A stretch of DNA of 64,000 nt from Actinomyces sp. AC-20-1 (GCF_023369555.1 NZ_JACJVC010000005.1:62001-126000); one strand, 5' to 3'. Positions 54,376 to 63,166 are shown, counted from the stretch's first letter. The notes: a model not told the origin generated them from the letters alone. Numbers and translations: made by a program.

Positions 54376-55965
54376 ATGACCCGCTCTCCCGCTGCCCCCA
54401 CCGTCGCCGGTCTCCTGCTCGGCGGCCAGCTGCACAACTCCTCCTCCTCGGACCTCGACCACGCCCGCGCTGCCTACGACACGGTGGCCGCCATGGGCGG
54501 CAACGCCGTCACCGCCACCGTCTCCTGGCACCTCGTCGAGCCGGAGGAGGGCGTCTTCGACTTCAGCGGCGTCGACCCCCTCGTCGACATGGCGCGCGAG
54601 CGGGGCCTCGCCCTCACCCTGCTGTGGTTCGGCGCCTACAAGAACGCCGCCTCCACCTACGCGCCCCGCTGGGTGCGTGCGGACGCCGAGCGCTTCCCCC
54701 GCGCCGGGCTCGGCGCGAGCAGCACCGGGCCGGGCGCCTTCTCACGCCCCGGCACGCCGGTCCTGTCCGTCTTCTCGCCCGCCCTGCGCGCCGCCGACCG
54801 CCGCGCCTTCGAGGCCCTCACACAGCACCTGGCGGCCACCGGCGCCGACGGCGGCCCTCTCGTCATGCTCCAGGTCGAGAACGAGACCGGCCTGCTCGGG
54901 GCTGGACGCGACCACAGCGCCGTCGCCGACGCCGCCTGGGCGGGCCCGGTCCCGGCGGCCCTCACCGACTGGCTCGCCGCCCACCCCGGTGCCCAGGGCA
55001 CGGCCGCCCGGCTGTGGCGCGAGCACGGCTCGAGGACCGCGGGGACCTGGGCCGAGCTCTTCGGCCAGGACGTCTGGGCCGAGGAGACCTTCATGGCCGC
55101 CGGCTTCGCCGCCTACTGCGGGGAACTGGCCGCCGCCGGGGCCGGGCGCCTGGACGTCACCTACTACGCCAACGCCTGGCTCGGCCCGCAGCCCGGCCAG
55201 GACCTGCCCGGCCAGTACCCCTCGGGCGGCCCCGTGGGCGGCCAGGTGGACGTGTGGAGGGCCCTGGCTCCCGCCATCGCCTTCCTCGGGCCGGACATCT
55301 ACGTCGATGACGTCAAGTCCGCCCTGGCCCCCTACCTGCGCGAGGACAACGAGGTGGTGGTGCCGGAGTCGCGCCTGGCTGTCGGCAACCTCTTCTGGGC
55401 CGTGGGCTCGGGCGCCGTCGGCTTCAACGTCTTCGGCGTCGACGACGTGCGCACCGACGGGCAGCTCGCTGCCGGGTACCGTCTCCTCGGCGGTGCCGGT
55501 GAGCTCATCCGCGCCGCCCAGCGCGAGGGCCGGGTGCGGCCCGTGCTGCTGGAGGCGGGGGACAGCGCCGTCGTCGAGCTCGGCGCTCTGAGGTGGACCC
55601 TGCGCGGCAGCATGGACGTGCTGCGGGCGATGTTCCTCGACGCCGGCGTCGCCGTGCGCACCGAGGCCGCCGAGGCCCCGAGCGAGTCGACGGGGGCCGC
55701 GCTGGTCGCCTCCCCGGCGGACACGCGTGCCATGGCGGTGCTCGTGGACCTGGGTGGCGACGAGCTGCTCGCCATCGGCCAGGGGCTCATGCTCGACGTC
55801 GAGGGGGCGGACGGCTCACTCGTCGAGATCGACGACGCCTGGGAGGGCCGCTACGAGGACGGGCAGTGGGTCCCGGGGCGCAACCTCAACGGGGACGAGC
55901 GCCTCAACCTCTTGCCGCCGGACTCCCTGGGCGCCGTGCGCGTGAGGGTGCTGCGCCGCGGCTGA
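54376..55965 (+). CDS. GH35-like beta-galactosidase with DUF5597-like domain
   Basis: A 529-residue clan GH-A hydrolase. N-terminal barrel strands LLLGGQLHNSSSSD, GGNAVTATVSWHLVEPEEG and FDFSGVDPLVDMARE are typical of GH35/DUF5597 enzymes. The acid/base is Glu170 in LQVENETG and the nucleophile Glu331 in VVVPESRL. The C-terminal beta domain ends NLLPPDSLGAVRVRVL. No signal peptide. It follows the CGD-like pairs by 110 bases in the same direction and could process the same plant glycosides; beta-galactosidase activity is a family-level guess. Confidence 0.85.
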   Translation: MTRSPAAPTVAGLLLGGQLHNSSSSDLDHARAAYDTVAAMGGNAVTATVSWHLVEPEEGVFDFSGVDPLVDMARERGLALTLLWFGAYKNAASTYAPRWVRADAERFPRAGLGASSTGPGAFSRPGTPVLSVFSPALRAADRRAFEALTQHLAATGADGGPLVMLQVENETGLLGAGRDHSAVADAAWAGPVPAALTDWLAAHPGAQGTAARLWREHGSRTAGTWAELFGQDVWAEETFMAAGFAAYCGELAAAGAGRLDVTYYANAWLGPQPGQDLPGQYPSGGPVGGQVDVWRALAPAIAFLGPDIYVDDVKSALAPYLREDNEVVVPESRLAVGNLFWAVGSGAVGFNVFGVDDVRTDGQLAAGYRLLGGAGELIRAAQREGRVRPVLLEAGDSAVVELGALRWTLRGSMDVLRAMFLDAGVAVRTEAAEAPSESTGAALVASPADTRAMAVLVDLGGDELLAIGQGLMLDVEGADGSLVEIDDAWEGRYEDGQWVPGRNLNGDERLNLLPPDSLGAVRVRVLRRG

Positions 55966-55969
55966 GCTG

Positions 55970-56006
55970 AGGGCAGGGCACGTTGTCCACCATGACAACG
56001 CTGCCC
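55970..56006 (+). terminator. Terminator-like hairpin after GH35
   Basis: GGGCACGTTGTC/GACAACGCTGCCC form an imperfect stem just after the GH35 stop. Confidence 0.5.
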
Positions 56007-56065
56007 TTGTGCTGCGCCGCGCATGAGCGGAGGGCGCGGGCCCCGGTCCCGGCCCGTGCCGGACG

Positions 56066-56298
56066 GGACCGGGCGCGTCGGTGGACCACGTGCCTGTGCT
56101 AGGACAACCTGCGTGCGTTTGGACAACCTGGTGGACGCCAGCAGGTTGTCCTTGGCGCAGCAGGTTGTCCTTGCGCGAGGAGGTTGTCCTGCAGAGCTGC
56201 CGATGTGGGGCTGCCGCGGGCGCAGGCTCAGACCGCGGGCCTGCGCCGCCGGCCTCAGGCCTCCCGCAGGAGCGCCGGCCTCAGGCGTCCTGGCGGCG
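56066..56298. repeat. Long direct repeat D, copy 1
   Basis: About 233 bases, nearly identical to 56990-57241. It contains five copies of GGACAACCT or its complement, including a perfect hairpin (56121-56130 with 56142-56151). Its right end supplies the last codons of the HepT frame (RRQDA-stop). The two copies bracket the MntA/HepT genes. Confidence 0.9.
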
Positions 56299-56653
56299 TG
56301 AGGTGTCTGCCTCGTTGGCCTCTGCGATCACATCGTTCAGTGCTGTGATGAGGCTTGGGATATTGAGGATCGCGGTGTCATACACTCGGGCGTCATTGAT
56401 GGTGGCGTAGCCGTGGATGAGGACGTTGCGCATGCCAACGGCTTCAGCGAGTCCTGGGATCCGGCCCGCCGTCTGGGGGTCGTCCCGGCGGAGCCTGCCC
56501 AGTGCCTCACCGATAATCTCGAACTCCCGCTCAACCGCCCTGCGTCGGAGCAGATCGTGCTCGTAGCCCGAGAGAGATCCCGGCTGTGAATTCGGCGATC
56601 GCTTGTGCTGCGGTCAGCGCATCCCACAGGAGCGCTGCTGACTCACCGCGCAT
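56281..56653 (-). pseudogene. HepT-like HEPN toxin/RNase of a MntA/HepT module, frameshifted
   Basis: The ATG at 56653 overlaps the MntA-like gene by 11 bases. It begins MRGESAALLWDALTAAQAIA and runs to FTAGISL. At a GA/TC dinucleotide tract (56570-56577) the frame is lost; in the shifted frame the chain continues GYEHDLLRRRAVEREFEIIGEAL and later reads RNVLIHGY, the HEPN R-x4-H-x-Y RNase motif. Restoring one TC unit gives AGISLSGYEHD, the normal family spacing, so a two-base contraction is the simplest lesion. The C-terminal codons come from repeat D. HepT toxins are RNases neutralised by MntA. As read, the toxin should be inactive; a read error or phase-variable tract remains possible. Confidence 0.75.
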
Positions 56654-56948
56654 AGAGGTCCACTGCTTCGGAGAATGCCTGCCGAGCGAAGTAGGGGTTG
56701 CGGACCGCGCTGGCTTCTACGAGGTCGACCGGTCGTCCAGTGATCTTCTCAAGGTCCTGCTGCAGAGCGAGGAACGGGGTGATGCCACGACCGGCCTCGG
56801 GGCGGAAGTCGACAAGGAAATCGAGGTCGCTGGTTCGTGCGTCGAAGGCACTTGTGACGGCTGAGCCGAAGAGCCGCAGGCGTGCGACGCCATGGCGCTC
56901 GCAGGCGCGCGCAAGCGCCTCACGATCCAGCGCAGCGATCCCAGCCAT
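56643..56948 (-). CDS. MntA-like nucleotidyltransferase antitoxin
   Basis: A 101-residue minimal nucleotidyltransferase. The motif GSAVTSAFDARTSDLDFLVDF gives the GS-x11-DxD catalytic signature, followed by a third acidic residue in VDLVEAS. Such proteins AMPylate HepT as antitoxins. ATG 56948 is chosen because the fold starts there; the frame is open upstream into repeat D. It overlaps the HepT start by 11 bases. Codon use is less G/C-biased than that of the neighbours. Confidence 0.85.
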   Translation of the reverse strand: MAGIAALDREALARACERHGVARLRLFGSAVTSAFDARTSDLDFLVDFRPEAGRGITPFLALQQDLEKITGRPVDLVEASAVRNPYFARQAFSEAVDLYAR

Positions 56949-56989
56949 GCAACGAGGGTAGCAGCGGGCTCCGTGGCCTGGTCTGCGCC

Positions 56990-57241
56990 GGACCGGGCGC
57001 GTCGGTGGACCACGTGCCTGTGCTAGGACAACCTGCGTGCGTTTGGACAACCTGGTGGACGCCAGCAGGTTGTCCTTGGCGCAGCAGGTTGTCCTAGCGC
57101 GAGGAGGTTGTCCTTGCGCGAGGAGGTTGTCCTGCAGAGCTGCCGATGTGGGGCTGCCGCGGGCGCAGGCTCAGACCGCGGGCCTGCGCCGCCGGTCTCA
57201 GGCCTCCCGCAGGAGCGCCGGCCTCAGGCGTCCTGGCGGCG
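56990..57241. repeat. Long direct repeat D, copy 2
   Basis: About 252 bases. Compared with copy 1 it has an extra 19-base unit and so six GGACAACCT-type motifs. It ends inside the 3' end of the truncated ROK gene, whose last codons it supplies. Confidence 0.9.
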
Positions 57242-58087
57242 CAGGGTGAGCATCTCGGGGGCGGCGGTGGACGAGCCGGCCGGGAGCCAGCGGATGAGGT
57301 TCTCGGGGGCGAGCAGCCGGTCCGTCACGAGGTGCCCCAGGCCGACGACGGCGACCGGGATGTGGGACAGCTCGGCGGATCCGCCGCCGGAGCCGCGGTG
57401 GACGTGGGAGTCGACGACGAGACCGAGGCCGATGCCGACGCTCAGGCGCACGACGAGGATGTCCTTGGGAGCACCGGTGCGGCCCGCCGCGGACGTGGCG
57501 AGAGCGTTGACCTCGTCGTCGACCCACACGGGCAGGCCGAGGGCGCGCGTGAGCTGCTGGCGCAGGGCGAACCCGGGCCAGGCTGCGACCTCGACGTCGT
57601 GCGTGTGCGAGGAGAGGATCGAGCCGTCGCGGAAGTCCACTGGCAGGGCGATGGAGACTCCCAGGCCCCACGGGGACGGCAGTCTCTCGGCGTCGGCCCG
57701 CTCGCGCAGCTCCTTCAGCGCCGGAAGAGCCGCGTTGAGTGCCCCTGGCGGTCCGGCGAGGAACCCGACCGGGAGCGTGCCCTGATCGATGACGGTCCCG
57801 GTGAGGTCCAGCAGCGCCGCGACACTGTGGCGGTAGGAGAGCTGTAGCGCGAGGACGCTGCCGGCGCGCGGGTTGAAGGCCCAGTTCTCAGGGGCGCGGC
57901 CGCCGGTGGAGTCCGCCTTGCCGCTGTGGGTGAGCAGGCCGACGGCGAGGGCGGCGTCCAGGCGGCGGTCGACGGCGTTGCGGCCCAGGTCGAGCAGGTC
58001 GATGAGGTCGGTGCGGGTGACACCGCGCGGGTAGGCGCGTGCGTGGCCGATGAGGGCCGCGAGCTGACGCACGTGCGTGGGGTGCAT
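57224..58087 (-). CDS. ROK-family regulator lacking its central region
   Basis: A 287-residue relative of the ROK protein at 60078. It keeps the winged helix (GVTRTDLIDLLDLGRNAVDRRL), STGGRAPENW and the first half of the kinase-like domain (VWVDDEVNALA), then passes from SAELSHIPVAV straight to VGLGHLVTDRLLAP, which aligns near the C-terminus of the intact paralogue. About 135 residues including the zinc site are missing in frame. DNA binding may persist, but sugar response is doubtful. The start is weak: ATG 58087 lacks a ribosome site, and a better upstream ATG (58151) is in another frame, so the N-terminus may also be damaged. Confidence 0.75.
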   Translation of the reverse strand: MHPTHVRQLAALIGHARAYPRGVTRTDLIDLLDLGRNAVDRRLDAALAVGLLTHSGKADSTGGRAPENWAFNPRAGSVLALQLSYRHSVAALLDLTGTVIDQGTLPVGFLAGPPGALNAALPALKELRERADAERLPSPWGLGVSIALPVDFRDGSILSSHTHDVEVAAWPGFALRQQLTRALGLPVWVDDEVNALATSAAGRTGAPKDILVVRLSVGIGLGLVVDSHVHRGSGGGSAELSHIPVAVVGLGHLVTDRLLAPENLIRWLPAGSSTAAPEMLTLRRQDA

Positions 58088-58187
58088 GCCCGTGATGCCC
58101 GTGGGGGAGAGGGGCGGGGGCTCCCACTGCAGAAGCGCCGTCGGTGCTCATCTGGGAAGGGTATGTGAGACCCGTCCGCTCCGGGGT

Positions 58188-58240
58188 TACTTCCGTTTCA
58201 CGAGTATGTCACCACTTCGGCCTTGCTGGTGCGGAAGTGA
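58188..58240. promoter_or_regulatory. Candidate operator pair between ROK and MFS
   Basis: TTACTTCCG (58187-58195) and CGGAAGTGA (58232-58240) are inverted near-copies about 36 bases apart in the divergent promoter of the truncated ROK and the MFS gene, with ACTTCGG between them. Confidence 0.35.
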
Positions 58241-58346
58241 GGGGGATTTACTCATGTCGTAGCCACCACCGGGACGAACCGAAGTCCCGGACGACCCGGC
58301 TCTCCCGTACGTGAACCCCCACTCGGACCCCACAGAAAGGTCTGCC

Positions 58347-59789
58347 ATGACGACGACGTCAGCGGCCCCCGCCACGAAGGCTCAGGTTCCCCTGAGGCAC
58401 AAGGGCACCTTCCCGCTCGCCGAGTTCGGCTCCCAGCTCGTCTGGAGCACCGTCGGCTCCTACCTGCTGCTCTTCTACACCGACGTCGCCCTCATCGCTC
58501 CGGCCGTCGCGGGCGGTATCATGCTCGTCGCCCGCGTCCTGGACGGCGTCCAGGACCTGGGCTTCGGCTACATCGCCGAGCGCACCCGCAGCAGGTGGGG
58601 GCGCTTCCGTCCCTGGGTCATGTTCGGCGCGCCCTTCCTCACCCTCACCCTGGTCATGGCCTTCGTCAACCCGGCCACCGGCTCCACCGGCAAGATCTGG
58701 TGGTCCGCCACCACCTACATCCTCCTGTGCTTCGTCTACACGGTGGTCAACATGGCCTACGGCTCGATGCCCGGCGTCATGACCACCGACACCAACGAGT
58801 GCCTCACCCTCAACTGGCTGCGCACCCAGGGCTCCTCCCTCGCCCAGATCGTCCTCAACGCGGTCACCATGCCGCTGCTGCTCCTCTTCGGCTCGGCCGC
58901 TGCGGCCAAGGGCTACGACTCGCGCTCCTTCCTCATGATGGCGATCATCTTCGGGGTCGTCGCCCTGCCGTGCTTCATCATCACGGGGGCGAACTCCAAG
59001 GAGGTCATCACCCTCACCCCGGAGCAGAAGAAGGTCCCCTTCTCACGCACGGTCAAGGCCGTCGTCGGCAACGGCCCCCTCATGCTCATCTTCTGCGCCC
59101 TGCTGCTGGGCTGCATGTCCATCTTCAGCCGCCTGGGAACACTCGCCTACTACGCGATCAACAACATGGGCGACCCGCGCCTGGTGGCAAGCGTCTTCCT
59201 CGCCTTCTCCGTCGGCCAGATGATCGGTGGCCTCGTCTTCCCGCAGTTCGCCCGGGTCCTGGGCAAGATGCAGGTGCTCATCATCTCCAACGTGCTCATC
59301 AGCGGCCTCCTGCTCACCATCTTCTTCCTCAACCCCCACAACACGACCGCGATCCTCGTGGTCCAGTTCCTCTACGGCCTGTCCAACTTCGGCCAGCCGA
59401 TCATCTTCTCGATGGTGCCGGACGCCGTGGACTACTACGAGGAGAGGACCGGTGTCCGGGCCGACGGCACCTCCTACGCCGCCGTCTCCCTCTCGACCAA
59501 GATCGCGAGTGCTGTGGGCGCCTCCTTCGGCATGTTCATCATCGGTGGCTTCAGGTACGACGGTGCCCTCGCCGTCCAGTCCGCCCACACGCTCACCGGC
59601 ATCAACATCGCCGTCAACCTCATGCCCGCGATCTTCTCCCTCCTGGCGGTGGTCCCGCTCCTGTTCTACAAGCTCAACCACCAGCGCATGGCTCAGATCA
59701 CCGCCTCCCTCGAGGCCAAGCGCGCCGCCGCCCTCGCCCAGGTCGGCATGAGCGCTGAGGCCGGCGGGCAGGACCGGGCCGAGCAGTGA
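58347..59789 (+). CDS. GPH-family sugar:cation symporter
   Basis: A 480-residue, twelve-segment transporter. Signature parts: FAEFGSQLVWSTVGSYLLLF (with a Leu-Ala before), RVLDGVQDLGFGYIAERTRSRWGRFRPW after TM2, and SMVPDAVDYYEERTGVRADG in the second half. ATG 58347 follows AGAAAGG at six bases; the upstream GTG 58311 has no ribosome site. It is strongly similar to the broken copy at 61680. It is divergent from the truncated ROK regulator. Substrate unknown, probably a beta-glycoside. Confidence 0.88.
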   Translation: MTTTSAAPATKAQVPLRHKGTFPLAEFGSQLVWSTVGSYLLLFYTDVALIAPAVAGGIMLVARVLDGVQDLGFGYIAERTRSRWGRFRPWVMFGAPFLTLTLVMAFVNPATGSTGKIWWSATTYILLCFVYTVVNMAYGSMPGVMTTDTNECLTLNWLRTQGSSLAQIVLNAVTMPLLLLFGSAAAAKGYDSRSFLMMAIIFGVVALPCFIITGANSKEVITLTPEQKKVPFSRTVKAVVGNGPLMLIFCALLLGCMSIFSRLGTLAYYAINNMGDPRLVASVFLAFSVGQMIGGLVFPQFARVLGKMQVLIISNVLISGLLLTIFFLNPHNTTAILVVQFLYGLSNFGQPIIFSMVPDAVDYYEERTGVRADGTSYAAVSLSTKIASAVGASFGMFIIGGFRYDGALAVQSAHTLTGINIAVNLMPAIFSLLAVVPLLFYKLNHQRMAQITASLEAKRAAALAQVGMSAEAGGQDRAEQ

Positions 59790-59931
59790 CCTGGGCGGTC
59801 GGCGCGTGGCCGTGTCGCGCCGACCGCTCCCGATGGAACCGGGCCCCGGGCCCGCCGAGCACGCGTGATGCGAGCGTGCGAGGCGGCCCCGGGGCCCGGT
59901 CTGCCGGTGGAGGCCGAGAGACCCGGGTGCT

Positions 59932-59976
59932 CCCGCCGGAGCCGCAGGGGGCGCCGGCGCCTGCGGCTCCGGCGGG
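59932..59976 (+). terminator. Terminator hairpin after the symporter
   Basis: Perfect 17-bp arms (CCCGCCGGAGCCGCAGG and complement, 59932-59948 and 59960-59976) with an 11-base loop, 140 bases after the stop. Confidence 0.6.
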
Positions 59977-59993
59977 AACGAGCGGCTCAGCGT

Positions 59994-60034
59994 GTGCGTT
60001 TTGTCAAGTAGAAACCGTGCGTTTTGTCAAGTAG
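59994..60034. repeat. Tandem 18-base repeat next to the ROK 3' end
   Basis: GTGCGTTTTGTCAAGTAG occurs at 59994-60011 and 60017-60034, with a 23-base period. Its first half resembles GTGCGTTTGGACAACC of repeat D, which occupies the equivalent place after the other ROK gene. Confidence 0.8.
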
Positions 60035-60077
60035 GGGCATGGGCTGCCGTCGGAGTCGTTCAGCGGCTTCGCCGGCC

Positions 60078-61370
60078 TCAGGCGTCCTGGCGCCTGTGGG
60101 TGACGAGCTCGGCGACACCGACCGGCGAGCCCTGCGCCAGCCAGACGTGCATGACGTGCGGGGACAGGAGGCGGTCGGCCGCCAGGCGGCAGGCCCCGAT
60201 GAGCGCGTCGTCGGGGTGGCCCATGCGGATGCGCAGACGCTCCGAGGTCGAGGGCAGCACGCGCCGGCGCAGCGCCTGGCTCACCACCTGCCCGAAGAGC
60301 TGTCCCGACGCCGTGACGTCACCGCCCAGCACCACCTCGCCCGGGTTGTACGTCGTCGTGACGACGGCGAGGACGACAGCGAGGCGGTCGGCCGCCTCGG
60401 TCGCGATGCGCACGCACACGCGGTCGCCCTGGGCGACACCGCGGAAGACGTCGATGTCGCGGATCGTGTCCTTCTCGCTCATGACCTCGCGCAGGTACGA
60501 GGAGGTCTTGAGGACCTGGGGTGTCGTGGCGGCGTCCTCCATGGCGCCACCGGAGACGACGGTCTCAAGGCAGCCGCGGCGTCCGCAGCGGCAGGCGGCC
60601 CCGCCCGCCCCGGACATCTGGATGTGGGCGATCTCGCCGGAGGCGGCACCCGCTCCGCGGTGGACCTGGCCGGAGGAGACGATGCCCATGCCCAGGCCGA
60701 GTGAGACGCGGACGTAGAGCAGGTCCTTGGGGGCGCCCACGCGCGAGGCAGCGGCCAGGGCCATCATGTTGACCTCGTCGTCGACCCACACGGACATCTG
60801 CAGCGCCTCGGCCAGGCGTGTGCGCGCCGGGTAGCCGGTCCAGCTGGGGCCGGAGCCGGCTCCCGCGACCGGCGGCACGATGCTGCCGTCGCGGAAGTCG
60901 ACGGGGGTCGGCAGACTCGCCCCCAGGCCCCAGGGGGCGGGCAGGTCCGGGCGGCTGCCGCGCAGGGCGGTGAGGTGGTCGATGGCGGTGGTGACGACGG
61001 CGGCCGGGTCGTCGATGAGGCCCGCCTCCCAGGTGACGCGCTCAAGGACCTCACCGCCGATGCTCATGAGGGCCGCTGTGCTCTGGCGGTAGGAGACGGC
61101 CAGGGCGAGCATCGTGGCGGCGTCAGGGTTGAAGCGCCACATCTCGGGGGCGCGGCCGCCGGTGGACATGCCGCGGCCGGCGGGGACGAGCAGTCCCATC
61201 TCGACGGCGGTGCGCAGGCGGCGGTCGACGGCGTTGCGCCCCATGGACAGGGAGTCCACGAGGTCGGCGCGGGCGACGCCCTGCGAGTAGGAGCGGGCCT
61301 CGGCGATGAGGTGGGAGAGCTGGGTGACGTGGACGAAGGAGGGCGGACGCGGGGCACGACGTCGTGACAT
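60078..61370 (-). CDS. ROK-family transcriptional regulator
   Basis: A 430-residue NagC/XylR-type regulator. The winged helix is about residues 15-60 (GVARADLVDSLSMGRNAVDRRL), then STGGRAPEMW, VWVDDEVNMMALA and the intact zinc site CRCGRRGCLE. The C-terminus HRRQDA is shared with the truncated ROK and with HepT. ATG 61370 is used; a GTG at 61427 would add 19 residues and neither has a strong ribosome site. It is divergent from an MFS gene it presumably controls. Confidence 0.87.
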   Translation of the reverse strand: MSRRRAPRPPSFVHVTQLSHLIAEARSYSQGVARADLVDSLSMGRNAVDRRLRTAVEMGLLVPAGRGMSTGGRAPEMWRFNPDAATMLALAVSYRQSTAALMSIGGEVLERVTWEAGLIDDPAAVVTTAIDHLTALRGSRPDLPAPWGLGASLPTPVDFRDGSIVPPVAGAGSGPSWTGYPARTRLAEALQMSVWVDDEVNMMALAAASRVGAPKDLLYVRVSLGLGMGIVSSGQVHRGAGAASGEIAHIQMSGAGGAACRCGRRGCLETVVSGGAMEDAATTPQVLKTSSYLREVMSEKDTIRDIDVFRGVAQGDRVCVRIATEAADRLAVVLAVVTTTYNPGEVVLGGDVTASGQLFGQVVSQALRRRVLPSTSERLRIRMGHPDDALIGACRLAADRLLSPHVMHVWLAQGSPVGVAELVTHRRQDA

Positions 61371-61520
61371 GGGCGCGTCGGCCTCGTCGCCTGCGGCGCC
61401 TCCGGGGGTGTCCTCGTGCGTCGTCACACGGGAAGTGTAGCCAACGGGGCTGCGGCCCTGAAGGTCAACGAGGTGGGCCGTCGGTCCCATGAGTGCTGGA
61501 GAAGCGTAAGTTCGCCCATG

Positions 61521-61529
61521 CTTGTGCAC
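61521..61529. promoter_or_regulatory. Motif CTTGTGCAC in the ROK/MFS intergenic region
   Basis: Matches GTGCACAAG at 50796-50804 upstream of the other full-length ROK gene; possible ROK half-site. The 250-base gap 61428-61679 otherwise shows only the symporter ribosome site AGAAAGG (61667-61673). Confidence 0.3.
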
Positions 61530-61679
61530 ATGTGGTGCAAAAGAGGTGGTGGGGGGCGTAGTCATAGGCTGTCCGCCTGCGTTGACTGTGATCCAGAACG
61601 CGAGGGGCCCGACACGGCAGTCCGGCCCCGGAGGTTCCGGGCAGAGCAGCCCGAAGATCGCATCACAGAAAGGCCTGTC

Positions 61680-63166
61680 ATGACCACCCAGTCAGAGGCT
61701 CCCGCCAAGAAGGGCGGCATGGTCCCCCTCAAGGAGAAGATCTCCTTCGGTTTCGCCGAGTTCGGCTCCCAGTTCGTCTGGAACACCGTCGGCTCCTACC
61801 TGCTCCTCTTCTACACTGACGTCGCGCTCATCCCCGCCGTGGTCGCCGGCAACATCCTCCTCGTCGCCCGCGTCCTCGACGGCATCCAGGACCTCGCCTT
61901 CGGCTACATCGCCGAGCGCACCAAGTCCCGCTGGGGCCGCTTCCGCCCCTACGTCATCTTCGGCGCCCCAGTGCTCTCCATCTCCCTCATCCTCGCCTTC
62001 TGGATGCCCTTCGGCGGCAGCGGCACCGGCGTGAAGGTCGCATGGGCGGGCATCACCTACGTCCTGCTGTGCTTCGTCTACACCGTGGCGAACATGTCCT
62101 ACGGCTCGCTGGCCGGCGTCATGACCACCGACTCCGGTGAGCGCGTCACCCTCAACTGGATCCGCTCCATCGGCTCGATGATCGCGCAGAACGTCATGAA
62201 CGTCGTCACCCCGCTGCTGCTCGTCTTCTTCGCCGCCTCCGAGATCGCCAAGGACAAGGGTGGCGACGCCCGCTCCTACCTGCTCACGATGGTCGTCTTC
62301 GCCTGCATCGCCCTGCCGGCCTTCCTCGTCACCGGCTTCAACGTCCGCGAGCGCATCACCCTGACCCCCGAGCAGCAGAAGGTCTCCTTCGGTGCGACCG
62401 TCAAGGCCGTCGTCTCCAACGGCCAGCTCCTCGTCATCTTCTTCATGCTCCTGGTCAACCTCATCGGCCTCTTCGGCCGCCTCGGGGTCATGTACTTCTA
62501 CTGCATCTACATCCTGGGCAACCCGGTCCTCATGGCCCCCGTCATGCTGGCCTTCTCCCTCGGGTCCACCGCCGGCCAGGTGCTCCTGCCCCCCCCTTCG
62601 CCCTCAAGCTGGGCAAGCGGAACATGCTCATGGCGTCCGTGCTCCTGAGCGCGCTGTTCCTCTTCCTCATCTTCTTCATCGGCGACTCCATGGGGATGAC
62701 CGTCTTCTACATCCTGCAGTTCTGCTACGGCATGGCCGGCTTCGCCGCCCCCATCGCCCTGTCCATGGTCCCGGACGCCGTCGACTACTACGAGCTCAAG
62801 ACCGGCATCCGCGCCGACGGCACCTCCTACGCCGCCGTCTCCCTGTCCACCAAGTTCGCCTCCGCCATCGGTGGTGCCTTCACGCTCTACATCATCGGTT
62901 GGTTCGGCTACGACGGCGCCGCCCAGCAGCAGACCGCCGAGGCCATCACCGGCATCAACGTCGCCGCCAACCTCATGCCCGCCATCGCGGCCCTCATCGC
63001 CTTCATCCCGCTCCTGTTCTGGAAGCTGTCCACGAGGAAGATGGAGGAGATCGCCGCCGAGCTCGAGGTCAAGCGTGCCGCCCAGGCCGAGGCCCTGGCC
63101 CACGGCCTGAGCCGCGAGGAGGCCGAGGCCGTCACCGAGCACGCCGTCGAGGAGGCCGAGTCCTGA
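61680..63166 (+). pseudogene. GPH-family symporter, frameshifted at a C8 run
   Basis: A paralogue of the transporter at 58347. The first 300 residues read normally (KISFGFAEFGSQFVWNTVGS, RVLDGIQDLAFGYIAERTKS). At 62589-62596 a run of eight C throws the frame and translation would stop near 62648. In the shifted frame the protein continues FALKLGKRNMLMASVLL and SMVPDAVDYYELKTGIRADG to 63166. A run of six C restores the paralogue's spacing (LPPFALKLGK versus FPQFARVLGK). Either the gene is broken, the C tract is phase-variable, or the sequence is wrong here. The sequence is well conserved on both sides, so any lesion is recent. Confidence 0.85.

Noticed and set aside
56066-57241. Repeated GGACAACCT units considered as a CRISPR array
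   Set aside because: Units are 9 bases, in both orientations, with no unique 30-base spacers and no cas genes.
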